Source: Erinaceus europaeus
Taxonomy: Eukaryota > Chordata > Mammalia > Eulipotyphla > Erinaceidae
Reading direction: 5' to 3'
Assembly: GCF_950295315.1 (NCBI RefSeq)
Contig: NC_080181.1
Span: forward strand, 893,026-957,025
DNA: 64,000 bases
The notes under the pieces were generated by a model. The model made no database searches. It was not told the DNA's origin and saw nothing but the letters and a program-made list of their open reading frames with translations. How positions within the stretch are numbered: position 1 is the first letter of the stretch; each line of letters begins with the position of its first letter. This document shows, one piece after another, positions 10,133 through 20,869 of this stretch. Both the position numbers and the translations under genes were made by a program.

Positions 10133-11220
10133 ATGGGGCATGGGAGACGGACAGCTCAGGGCTCTGCAGACGCCTGTAATACTAATACTAATATTACTAA
10201 TACTAAGGCTGGGGAGACAAATGGCTCTGCACAGACTCCTGTAGCAACAACAGCAGTAATAGTAATAGTAATGGGACAGAGGAGATGGCTCAGGGCTCTG
10301 TACAGACCCCTGCAATAATAATAATAATAATAAGGCGGAGGAGACAGGGCTCTGCACAGAGCCCTGCAATAATAATAACAATATCAATAATAATAATGGG
10401 GCAGGGAAGATGGACAGGGCTCCACACAGACTTCTGCAGTGCTACTATTACTACTACTAATAATAATAATAATAACAATGGGGCAGGGGAAATGGACAGG
10501 ACTCTCTGCACTGAATCCTGCAATAATAATGATAATAATAATCATAACAATAGCGATAGTAGTGGGGCTGAGGAGACAAGGCTCTGCACAGACTTCTACA
10601 GCAACAACAGCAATAATAATAATACAGCAGAGGAGATGGCTCAGACCTCTGCAGACTCCTATAATAATAATGGAGCAGGGGAGACTCTTCACAGAGTCCT
10701 GCAGGGCACTGGGTGAAATTATGATGACAATGATATTGGGGCTGGGGAGATGATTCATGGATCTGCACAGATTCCTGCAATAATAATAATCATAGTAATA
10801 ATAATACTAATGATGATGGGGCTGGGGAGATGGCTCAAGTCTCTGCACAGACTCCTGCAGGGTGTTGGGAGAGACAATAATAATAGTGATGATGATGATA
10901 AGGCTGGGGAGACTGCACAGGGCACTGCATAGACTCCTGCCTGAGGCTCTAAGGCTGCAGATTCAACCCCTACCACCATCAGCCAGAGCTCAGCAGGGCA
11001 CTGGGTGAGATGATGATGATGAAGATATAATAATAATGATGGGACTGGGGAGACAGTACAGGGGTTTTGTAAAAGTCTCTCCTGTCTGAGGCTCCAAGGC
11101 TCCTGGTTCAACCCCCAGCACCACCAGCAGCCATGGGTTCAGCAGGGTGCTGGGTTCTCTGTGTCTTTCTCACTCTCTCATTAAAATAAAATAAATAAAA
11201 ATAAAAATATATTTAAAAAT
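10133..11220 (+). repeat. Tandem array of SINE heads separated by AAT-type trinucleotide runs
   Basis: About 13 units of roughly 47-140 bp. Each starts with a version of GGGGCTGGGGAGATGGCTCA, followed by 'ctctgcacagactcctgca', then a run of AAT, AGT, ACT, CAA or GAT triplets. Unit starts lie near 10133, 10207, 10270, 10334, 10397, 10479, 10563, 10624, 10671, 10737, 10818, 10902 and 11040. The head equals the 5' end of the SINE that closes the array. Units 12 and 13 also contain downstream SINE sequence (ttcaacccc), so the array grades from head-only units to an intact element. ORFs over this region are repeat artefacts. Confidence 0.85.
11040..11218 (+). mobile_element. Family B-type SINE ending the head array (apparent parent)
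   Basis: Head GGGACTGGGGAGACAGTACAG, then 'ctgtctgaggctccaaggc', B box 'ggttcaacccccagcacca', 'gttcagcagggtgctgggt', a CT-rich block and an ATTAAAATAAAATAAATAAA tail. It is the only apparently full-length unit of the array, and its 5' third matches the repeated head. Confidence 0.7.
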
Positions 11221-11396
11221 AGATTTGTTTATTGGATGGAGACATAAATCGAGAAAGGGGAGGGGGACAGAGAGGGAGAGACAGACACCTGCAGCCCTGC
11301 TCCACCACTCATGAAGCTTCTTTCCTGCTGGGGCTGGAACCTAGGTCTTTGCTCACTTTAACCTGTGTGCTTTGCCAGATGTGGTGCCTAGCTGAC
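11219..11396 (-). mobile_element. Family A-type SINE, reverse orientation, short
   Basis: T-rich start, 'gaaaggggagggggacagag', 'cacctgcagccctgctccac' and 'ggggctggaacctaggtc' in reverse order. It abuts the A-rich tail of the previous element, a typical tail-to-tail arrangement. Confidence 0.65.
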
Positions 11397-12335
11397 TCAA
11401 AGAGATTTGTAAACATTTTCAGATTCAGAGGTGTGAAGCCTGGCTGGCAGCTGGTAGCCAATGTGGCTGCATATGCCAGTCTTGCAGAGGGTGCTTCTGG
11501 CCTTTGAGGTGTGAGTAGCAGCCTAACTGCCAGGCAGCTGTGAGGAGCCTGGAACACAGCTCTTTGTCACCATGGTTTCCGAGAGACTGGGACAGAGCAG
11601 AGAACCTTGTATTATAGAAAAGCTACAGGTAAAACTGAGTCACACCTAAATCTACCAGGATTCCTTGGTGGTGAGCTGACGTCCTGTATTGAATCTGATG
11701 CTTTGAAATAACTGTGATTCACACAGCCCTTCATGAATCTTCCCAAGTGACATCTCTGCCATTAACTTAGAAAAGTAAGAAGCACATTCTAATGAGGTTG
11801 TTAATTATAGAAAGAGCTCTCTGTTTCTCTACTTGGCAACCTTATAAATCAAATGTTTCACATGCAGTAGCAATGGAGATGTAAAGTTGTTCATTTTACA
11901 AGGCCAAAGGTAGCAAGCAAACTCCAGATCACATGGTTCTGGGAGGAGTCTGCTGTGGACATCCATAATTTCTCATACACAAATTTATGTATAACAAAGT
12001 AATGGCAGTATTTAACTACTGTTTGAAAATAGGGGTTTCTATAGGTAAAAGAAGTTGCAGCTCACTTAGGAGTGACATGGTATGTCTTTTCCCTCTATTT
12101 TTGCAACTTCTGATTGACCTTAGGTGAGAACAGTGCAACATCCTAACTCAATGGCTCATGTGAAGCTCCCACCATGTGTAACAGGAGCACATGCAACTGT
12201 GGGTATGCTGCTACACTGTGGTGGCTATTACTCTTCCCTTTTGTTAAGTACACTGCTGTGGGGAGCTGCTTTCAGGCTCTGTCTTTGCCCTGGTGCTTCC
12301 CCAAGTAGATCCCACCATCCATCTCACTACTGTGG
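11397..12335. other. Unique sequence, no gene seen
   Basis: No ORF, repeat or splice pattern strong enough to call. Confidence 0.4.
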
Positions 12336-12622
12336 GCTCATTTTTTTTTCCTCCAGCGTTATCACTGGGGCTCAGTGCCTGCACTATGAATCCAGTGCTC
12401 CTGGTGGCCATTTTTTCCATTGTTGTTGTTACTGCTCCTGTTGTTGGATAGGATAGAAAGAGGAGGGGAAGAGAGAGGGGAGAAAAAGATAGATACCCAG
12501 ACCTGCTTCACCACTTGCAAAGTGACCCCTCTACAGGTAGAGATCTGGAGACTCAAACCTGGATCCTTGTGCAGGTCCTTGTGCTTCTCACTATGTGTAC
12601 TTAACCAGCTGCAGTACCCACC
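12336..12622 (-). mobile_element. Family A SINE with second 3' module, reverse orientation
   Basis: Begins with T9 and 'cagcgttatcactggggctc', continues through GTTGTTGTTACTGCTCC and 'gataggatagaaagagg', and ends with 'ggatccttgtgcaggtcc' and a head near 12600. All parts are in reverse-strand order. Confidence 0.75.
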
Positions 12623-13288
12623 CTCTCCCCCTCATGGGCTCATCTTCCTTAGCCAGTTGCTTTCTCTGATCTTTCTCTCTGCTCTTTCTGGACTTCCCCG
12701 GGTCATGGTCTCCTCATAAGAACTGAGGGGGTGCGTCCACTGTCCACTGGAGGCCTCCCAGGCTGTGTGCATTTAGTGTATGATGAAGCCCAGAGCATAG
12801 AGTGGGGCTGTCTTCTAATCACCCAGAGAACGTTTTTCCTAACATACTTTTCCTCATTTTGTTTCTTTGTCCAATCTTCCTAATAATAAATATATTGATA
12901 AGATATTATTCTATGTGGTGTATTTCTATAAGAAGCAGGCAACTGCTTTAGAATTATGGAATAATGAGAGGAACCTTACAGATAGGAAGTTAAGGTTCTC
13001 ACTGGAAATTGGGGACAGCATTGCAAAGTCCCCATTACATTTTTTTTAATCTTCCATACCAGTTACATGTGAGCCATGGGGCCTTTGTGCTGTTGCCGAT
13101 TCCTCCTGCCTCCTGTTTCCCACCATCAGGGCCACTCAACTGATACAGGGAATTACTGCACTAGAGCACTGTCCTTCCAGTCTATGGTGGATGGGGGCCA
13201 ACATGGGGTAGAGAGGAATCACCTATGGTCTAGTCACCAGCAGTGAGGACAGTTAAGGTCTAGAGTAATTTTCTCACTTGAAGCAAAG
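12623..13288. other. Unique sequence, no gene seen
   Basis: Mixed-composition DNA with no supported feature. Confidence 0.4.
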
Positions 13289-13477
13289 CAGGAGTCTGTA
13301 GAGCCCTGTCCATCTCCCCTGCCCCATTATTATTATTACTATTTATTATTATTATTGCAGGGGTCTGTGCAGAGTCCTGTCTCCCCTGCATTATTATTAT
13401 TATTTTATTATTATTATTGCAGGAGTCTGTGCAAAGCCCTGAGCCATCTCCTCTGTCCTATTACTATTACTTGCAGG
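13289..13477 (-). repeat. Inverted three-unit copy of the SINE-head/AAT array
   Basis: On the - strand there are three units with 'gacagaggagatggctcagg', 'caggggagacaggactctgc' and 'ggggcaggggagatggacag', each followed by 'cagactcctgca'-like sequence and AAT runs. It is in opposite orientation to the 10.1-11.2 kb array and lies about 2.1 kb beyond its end. Its unit order most resembles units 3-5 of that array. Confidence 0.8.
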
Positions 13478-13979
13478 AGAACCCAGCAGTGTGGTAGATG
13501 CAGGTCAAGGTTGCTCCCTGGTAAAGCTGATCTAGTGCCCAAACATGGCACTCCATTCTTTCTGTACAGCAAGCATTTGTCTTCTGTCCTCTAGACAAGT
13601 TGAGGTTTGGGGAGATTAAGTAATGTGCCCCAAACCAGGTTTCAGTAACTGGCCAAGCAGGAGCACAAGGACTGTGCACTCGGTATAGGACTTCTCCTGG
13701 AGGGAATACTGTCCTCCCTCCCCATCCAAGGCAGGGTGTTGCCATTACAGGCCCCCAGGAGTTCGTGTCCCCACTGTCGGACAGCCCCTTTCAGTGCTAG
13801 GTAGAGCATGGTGGCCTCAGAGAAGGTTATGATTTAGGTGCTTCAGGACCTATAGTGTTGCTATAGGAGGTCTTATTACCTGAGGTGCTATTCTTTAGAT
13901 ACTAAATTTTAGGTGCTGATTTTTTTAAAGTATAGCCATTGAGACTAGTTCCCATGTAGACTGAAGTTCAGCCTTTGAT

Positions 13980-14110
13980 AATGTTTATTTTATATTTTTT
14001 ATGAGAGAAATCAGAGTACTGTTCAGCTCTAGAATGTGATGGCACTGGAGACTTGAGTCTTTAGTCTCTGGAGCCTCCGGCATACAGGTCCTGTGCTCTC
14101 CTCACGTCTA
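13980..14110 (-). mobile_element. Family B-related SINE, reverse orientation
   Basis: T-rich start, 'gagagaaatcagagtactg', then 'cagctctagaatgtgatggc' and 'cagctc..ctggagcctcc..cataca ggtcctgtgctc' style order. The same subfamily is seen at 39.4 kb. Confidence 0.5.
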
Positions 14111-17100
14111 TATATTAGGTCCCTTAGGATAGATTATCATCATTCAGAGATGAAGGACAGGTGGTTATAAAAAGAAAGCCACAGATCACAGGGCAAGTGG
14201 CACTGTTTGGACTCCCAACTCTGGCTGCCTGGTTCTCAAAACTCTGCTTTTTATGTGTGCTTCAACCTGAATGTTCTCTTGCTTCCCAAGACCCGAAAGG
14301 AAATACTGAAATATGGTGTAGAAGGCCTAGATGAGCCCATCAACTACTCCTGCACCATGGATGTGGGTCCATCTGTACCTACCGTGCTACTCTGTGGAGT
14401 CATCCTGAATGTGACAACACGGCTGCCCAGGAATCTGGACCTACTGGGAAACCAGAGATACTTCTCCAGGGCCTTGAACCTGGCATGTGTCCACCATGCA
14501 TCCCTCAGTGGAGAAAGCTGGAGATAGAGCCTGGAGTATGGTACCTGAGACTCAGTGGACCGTGCAACCCTGTACTTACTCTCTGCCATTCACATCAGTG
14601 GGTAAGTTCTTGGCTGGCTGCATTTGCCACTCTGATTTGGGGACCTGCTCTTTCCTGGTGTCTCCTTACCATATGTGTTGGGGTTCAGTTTCTTCCTGCT
14701 CTTTCTGGGTGTCTCTGTCCTCCCTGTTGGAGTTTCCAGTGTTGGTGGAAAACTCTTAGTTGGGAGTCTCCCATTGTGAGTGGGTGTACCCTGCTGGAGC
14801 TCACCCAAGTCTGGAGAAGGCTCTCTGTCCTCTGCCCTCAGCCATGACCCCTTCCACTTGGTGAGCCTCCTCCCTCCACCACCATTTCTACCCATCAGGT
14901 GTGATGTTCACTTGCATGGGTGAGTGTTCCATCAGTAAGCCACATTTGAAGTGAGGTCATGATGAATCGCTGTTTTATTTTATTATTTTTTTAAATAAAT
15001 GGCATCCACTGCTCCTATATCATATGTAATACATTATAATCATATAGAAAAACACAAAACCCAGCACATATCTGCACAGGCCTCTGATTTCCTTGATGAA
15101 CATGGCTCCCCCACAAATAGTGGGGTACTACCACCTGGAAGGGACTCAGGAGGAGCACCCCCAGGGTATGCTGGGCCCTGGTCCTCAATGGCAGCTGCTC
15201 TGGTCTTTGGGGAAGGGGCCTGACTCTCGGAAGCAAAGTTGCCTTCTGAGCTGTGGGCAGAGATGGGATAAGCTGCCCTGTGAGAGATTCAGACACATGC
15301 TTCTGTTTCTCTAAGGTGCCTTTAATGCCTGGCGTCCCTCCTCAGACCAGGAGAACTGGGTTTGTGCTCCATGCCTGCACTTGAACTAAAGCTTGGCTCA
15401 GAGAACTGCAAAGGAAACCAGGACAGCTCTGTGCATATTAATTTTAAGTGATTTTGTTTTTATATTATTAATAAAAGCTTCAGAATACTATTTTTATGAG
15501 CTCCTCTGATTTAAAGGTGTTTATTATATATACTCTACAATTTAGTTTTTTATACTGCCTCTTTTATTTTCCTCATGTAATTTAAAGAGTTTAATAGGAG
15601 AATTTGGCTAGGAGAGACATTAAAGCTCACATTCCCTTTTTTACACACAGTAAAACTCAAGCCTTGGGGTAACTCTTTGCAGCCCATTTGTGCTCAGGGT
15701 AGAGCTGTCTCCTCTCCTCCCTCTCTAAGTCTGAGCAATAGCTCTATCTGGGAAGTTCCTTGGGGGAACCACCATACAGGACTGAACTGGTGGAAAAACA
15801 GCTGTGCCCAGAGCCCTCTGCCTGCCAACCTGTTGCTGAGTTGATATATGGCTACAGAAACTCTCTTCTAATATGTAAAAATAAATACAGACTTTAAGAA
15901 ACTAGCTGCTGTGGAAATAATTTTACTGTATCTAAAGATAGCTTTCATAAACTACGATTTTCAAGAACAAAAATTATCTCCAAACAGGCTTCAGTGATGG
16001 AAATTGAAGCACTTCTACAGACAGAAGGATGGTTGGTATTTTTGAATAACCACAGAAAGATATATATCCTAATGGGAGGTGACATAAAATGAGACCACAA
16101 CACTGCTGGCATGCATAAATACACTGTTTACATTTTCTCCTGAGTGCAGGTACAACACTGTGATTCTTACCCAGGAGTTAAAAACTATGAACCCTGACAA
16201 AATGTGAATGAGAATTATTGGACTTAAATCATTACAAAAGGAGACATCTCGTGCAGTTAAGAGTCTGTCCACTTTCATTTAACCCTGATTTTTGTAGGTT
16301 TTCATCTACAACACCACATAGAGAACTGAGCCTGACATACATTTTTCAGAGCTGGAGAGTTTGCCCCAGATTTTTCTGCCCTTTCATGGTTCTCACAACT
16401 GCATGTGATTACCACTTAGAAGGTAGTGTGCTCTGAAGGTGGAATGTTCTTGTCCCAGTGATACAGGTTGTACCATTATTAGATTAGGGTTCAGGCAGGA
16501 AAGCTGGCACTTCAGAATACCTCCCATGCTCCAGCCCCTCAGAAAGTGCTAGCTCTTTGGTCCTCACTTCCCTTGGGAAGCAGGCATCGCTTTTGTGTGT
16601 AAGAGTGAGGATGCAGGCTGAGAGGTGTGGCTAGCACCCCAGCATCCCCTGGCTACCTCATGGAGGGAGATGCTAGGCTCTGCTCCAGACTCCTGCACAT
16701 GGTTGTTTCTCTGCAGAAAGACCAGAATAGTTTCCATGTTTCCCCTCCTAGTCATGAGCCCTGTGCTGGTGAGCAGATGCTCATTGTGGACTCCAGGTCC
16801 AAGATAAGGATGACTCTGCTTTTTGTGAGGAAGTTGGATTGGCCCTGGAGCTGGGCAGCCACCCTGTGGCTCCCCATTGACTCCCCATAGTCACTGCTAT
16901 GTATCAGGCACCATCCTGGGTCCCTTGACCACCTCTCAGGTCTTTCCTCACAGAGGAAACTTCTGGAAACCCCCCACCCGTCAGGTGTCCACTTGGACCT
17001 AGATCAGCCAGAAATGGACAGAGGCCCTAGTGGTCCTCGGTGAGTGTGCAAACTTTGAAGTCCTAGCTCCCCTTCTCCATTTCATTCTGGAAATGCCTGT

Positions 17101-17284
17101 GTTCTAATCTCCCCTTTGATGACGACTTATGTTTTGTTAGCATGGGGCCCACCTTGAAGACCTTGTTTTGACCTGCTACAACTGTAAAGAACCTGTTGCC
17201 AGATACACTTGCATTCTTATTTACTATAATAGAAAAGGGCTTTAACCTGTCTTCTTGGGTGGGAGGGGTGACATGATTGGTGGT
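14111..17284. other. Mostly unique sequence, no gene established
   Basis: Short ORFs (up to 120 residues at 14.2-14.9 kb) show no recognisable protein similarity and no conserved motif. 15.4-15.6 kb is AT-rich. A short phrase near 16895-16925 (tatgtatcaggcaccatcc) resembles an old MIR/L2 fragment. Confidence 0.35.
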
Positions 17285-17370
17285 AACAACCACAAGGACT
17301 TACTCATTCACCTGATATCACTGCCCATGTATCATGTGCCAGCCATTGTGCTAGAGGAAAAACCTTCTGC
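17285..17370 (-). mobile_element. LINE-2/MIR-type ancient repeat fragment
   Basis: The phrase 'ttactcattcacctgatatc' followed by 'catgtgccagccattgtgct' corresponds to the common reverse-strand L2/MIR signature 'tactatgtgccaggcactgt'. It is short and diverged. Confidence 0.5.
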
Positions 17371-17429
17371 TCAAAGTTGTCTGGGCTGTAACACGTGAAT
17401 TTTGGCGGTAGAAACAGAAAGTGCATGTG

Positions 17430-17755
17430 TCACTCAGCCATTGCTCTGTAATTAATCACTCCAAACTTGATGGCTCAAAATAGAATCCCTAATTGTGATT
17501 TTATATCTCAGGGTCAGCTGTGGGCCAGCTGGTCCAGTTTGCATTGTTGGGAGGCTCTGCTCCAAGCACCTCCCATCATTCTTGGTGCAGGAGCTAGGGG
17601 GCTGTTTTTCTGACAGTGGAGAAGAGCAAGGGAGCAAATATAAATCAGCCAGGGCTATCACTTCTGTTCATGCATCACTGCCAAGACTCTTGCTGAGTTC
17701 AAAGTAGAGAACAACTGTAACATCACATGACTGGGGAAGAGATACAGGGAGAGTG
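17430..17755 (+). mobile_element. Probable ancient mammal-wide repeat, class unresolved
   Basis: The order 'tcactcagccattgctctgt', 'cactccaaacttgatggctc', 'ctcagggtcagctgtgggcc' and later 'atcacatgactggggaagag' matches a common old mammalian interspersed repeat that I recognise by pattern but cannot name with confidence. It is not coding. Confidence 0.4.
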
Positions 17756-17812
17756 AGAATGGCAGTCAGACACCTAAGGGAGGGAGGGATGTGTAGGTGC
17801 AAGGGTGATAGG

Positions 17813-17842
17813 GATGGATCCTGGATGGATGGATGGTTGGAT
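17813..17842 (+). repeat. (GGAT)n short tandem repeat
   Basis: Several GGAT/TGGA words in a row, degenerating into 'gatgagtaagagagtaggg'. Confidence 0.75.
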
Positions 17843-17859
17843 GAGTAAGAGAGTAGGGA

Positions 17860-19190
17860 GATGGGTGAGGGACTGGTATAGATACATAGTTAGGTAGCAG
17901 ATAGATGATAGACAGTTGTTAAGATTATCTTGGTAGCTGGTGCATAGCCCTTGACTCTGTTAATAGGTAACAGGTTGGCTTGCAGTGGAATTCTGTACTC
18001 CTTGTCCTCTTAATTCATTGTTGAAGAAGAAAAGTGTTTGGCATATGATGATAAAGACTGACAGTGTATAATGCCTCCCAGGCCTGCAGTGGGGGCTCTC
18101 TCACCTGCTTGCCAGTCAGGAGAAAGCATTAGGTAGAGCATTAGGTAGATTTTAGGGGTTTTTGGAGACTTAGGGGATTGACACTGTCACCCCTGGCCTC
18201 CTTGGCAGCACCTACTTAACCACAGGCACAGGGAAGTGCAGGGGGAGTACATCTGCTCCTCCTGGTTAGTCCCCACCTCTGAGTTTCCAGGATGCCTTAT
18301 CTAGACTTGAGGCCAGGCCGCCTCTCAGTGCTACCATCAACTCTGTGCTGGGGCATTCTGGGTGCTCCCCAGCTTTATTGTCTTCACTGCTCCTGTCCCT
18401 TGGGTGTCCTGCCCCACTCACCTTCAGGGTACCTCCCATACACCTGGGCTTGAAGCCCTCCAGGACCTCCTGATTGCATTGACTCATAGCACAAACTACC
18501 CCAGCTTCATCTGTAAAAGACAGGGTCAGCTTCTGGCAGAAACACACTTTGCTTTTGTGGGGGGAAAACACTAACACACTGAGTGAATGGATTCTTTAGA
18601 TTAACTTCTAATGACCAGAATTTTTCTCTGATTTTAAGAGCCGACAATAAGGAAAGTTACAGAAAGATGAAAGAATAGATAAGTACTCTATAATGACACC
18701 TTCCAGAAATAAGCAGTGAAAAGGCAGTGTTCCTCCTTCATGTCACTCTTATGATACATAAATGCATATTTCATATAAAATTAGAACATAGAGAATCTGG
18801 ATGACCTACTTTCTATTTATCTTTAATATTATATGCACCAACCCAGATCATTACCACAGTATATTCTTAAGAAATGAGATTTTCATGCCCTTGCAGTAGT
18901 TGACAAAGTTGACTGGTAGTTGTCAGTCCTAGGTGTCTTGCTGTTGTGTTTAGCATTGTGATTAAACAGTAGAGACTATGTTCAGAGGTAGCTGTGGGTA
19001 AGCTGCTGTCCTGTTCTCAGTGTTTGTCAATCCCAGAACTGAGCTAGTGAGCTTATGAGGAGAATGGTCCAAGGCTGGGGACCAGTCCAGAGCAATGAGG
19101 GGAGGGAGAAGTGCATACAGAAAGCCTCTTCACTTTGCACTGTGCCATTCAGCACATTGTGCTGCCCAGGTCTCGAAGTCATCCAAAGGA
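17860..19190. other. Unique sequence, no gene seen
   Basis: Two overlapping ORFs (103 and 70 residues at 18.27-18.58 kb) on opposite strands have no recognisable features. Confidence 0.35.
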
Positions 19191-19217
19191 GGGTTAGGGT
19201 TAGGGTTAACCCTAACC
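19191..19217. repeat. Interstitial telomere-like motif in head-to-head orientation
   Basis: Three copies of GGGTTA run directly into ACCCTAACC. Positions 19198-19217 form a perfect 20-bp palindrome (GGTTAGGGTTAACCCTAACC) centred between 19207 and 19208. G-strand units lie left and C-strand units lie right, which is the orientation expected when two telomere ends join. Confidence 0.85.
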
Positions 19218-20295
19218 TCACCTGCATAGGAGCATTGCTCTGGCTCAGGACTGGGGCACCAGCCCAGCAGCCGGAGGGAAAAGCTAGCTCTGTAGTCACA
19301 CAGAGGCCATGTCTTCATGGTGATTTAAAACAAAGAGCAAGACCAAACATTTAAAGACAGATATATGTTAGGAGACCAGAGAAGAAATAAAACCCAGAGG
19401 AGAGGGTTGGGTGTGTCAGACCCCAGGGCAACCACTGCCTTCCCTTTCTCCAAAGCTCTGGGAGTCAGGACAGCTTGCTGGAACCCTGAGCAGTTACTTT
19501 TTCTTCTCATTCTGCAGTCCCTACAGTGGTATGAGAAGGGTCCTCAGTCAAGCAGAGTAAACATTCCTCCTCTGAGTGCTCAGTTTTTTGTATAAAGGAT
19601 ACACTCGCAAGTGACAAGTGATTTTTAATAGTCTCTTCTAGCTGGAACCCTTTATTCCAACCTGTAAAAAAAAAAAAGCAAAGCTCCATTCTGTAAAGAG
19701 AATATCTGGGCATTTCCCAGGACATGGGGTTCATGGGACCCACAGAAAGAAAGGCTTGGAGGAGGTGACCACTAAACAAAGGCCCTGTGGACACTGTAGG
19801 GCCAGCAGGACTCAGCCAGACACAGCCCAGGGCATCCCAGGCCTCACCCTTGAGAGCAGGCATTTCACATATTCACAATCTCACAGCACTACTCTATGCA
19901 CACTGACAGTGCCCTGCTATAGACAGCCCTAGGCATGGAGGGTCAGCCTAGGCTCTGGGTTAGGAAAGGTGTGGCCTCCATAGGAGGTGCATGGGGGTGG
20001 AGTTCTAGGTCTCACCTCACTGATGTAGAAAAGAAGACTCCAAGGACTCAGAGGGGAAGCAGGAGGGGCTGGGGTGACCCAGTACCTTTTAGTGGAGGGA
20101 AAGGATGATTTGGTAGAGAGTGAGGTATGCTGGCACTTACTTGGAGGAGACGTGAATTTGCTCAGTTGTTCCCCTGTGATGACAACAATCCTTTAAATTG
20201 AAATTTCATCAAAAATTGATTTGGTTAAAAAAATGTTAACAAGCTAAGTTACACAAATACTATCCATTGAGTAACTGGAAGGAGATAATAGTAAT
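19218..20295. other. Unique sequence, no gene seen
   Basis: Contains an A12 run near 19667. No supported coding or RNA feature. Confidence 0.35.
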
Positions 20296-20402
20296 TCAGC
20301 ACTGCCCAGCTCTGGCTTATGGTGGTGGGAGATTGAACCTGGGACTTCAGAGCTTCAAGCAGGAGAGTCTGTTTGTATAAATATCATGCTGTGTCCCTAG
20401 CC
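20296..20402 (-). mobile_element. Family B SINE, reverse orientation
   Basis: Reverse-strand core 'agcactgcccagctctggc', then 'ttatggtggtgggagattga' and a head 'atcatgctgtgtccctagcc'. Confidence 0.65.
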
Positions 20403-20783
20403 TCTTTGCTTTAATCTCTTGTGCTGTGTTTGTTTTATAATCCACACAAATATTAATACAGTGATAGATTTGCAATAATACCAATAGATCAATGAGTGAT
20501 ACAGCAGAATAAAAGACTGGTGCTGACAACCCTCAGTGGCTGTGCTGAGGACAGCAGGGTACCTGAAGGGCTCTTACTCTCTGCACAGCACATACTGGCT
20601 CCATGAAGGGTAGTCGTGTCACACTACTGGCTCTCATGGTGAATATAATCATATCAGGGTCACTTTCAGCTAGGGCAGAACTTGCTCCCTGCCATGTCTA
20701 GTGATGTTCCCTAGACTGTGTGCCATGGGGTGTGAATGTTGAGGCTCCCCCCCGACACACACACAGAGCCCCATCCTCTGCTG

Positions 20784-20866
20784 TGGACACCACACACCCT
20801 GAATATTCCACAGAGTAGACCCAACAATGGACACCACACACCCTGAATATTCTACAGAGTGGACTC
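20784..20866 (+). repeat. 44-bp tandem duplication
   Basis: The block starting TGGACACCACACACCCTGAA at 20784 is repeated at 20828 with only a few differences (for example ttccacag versus ttctacag). Confidence 0.85.
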
Positions 20867-20869
20867 AGG

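Noticed and set aside
10285..10780. Poly-Ile/Asn and poly-Leu/Tyr ORFs
   Set aside because: Translations of AAT/ATT trinucleotide runs within the SINE-head array.
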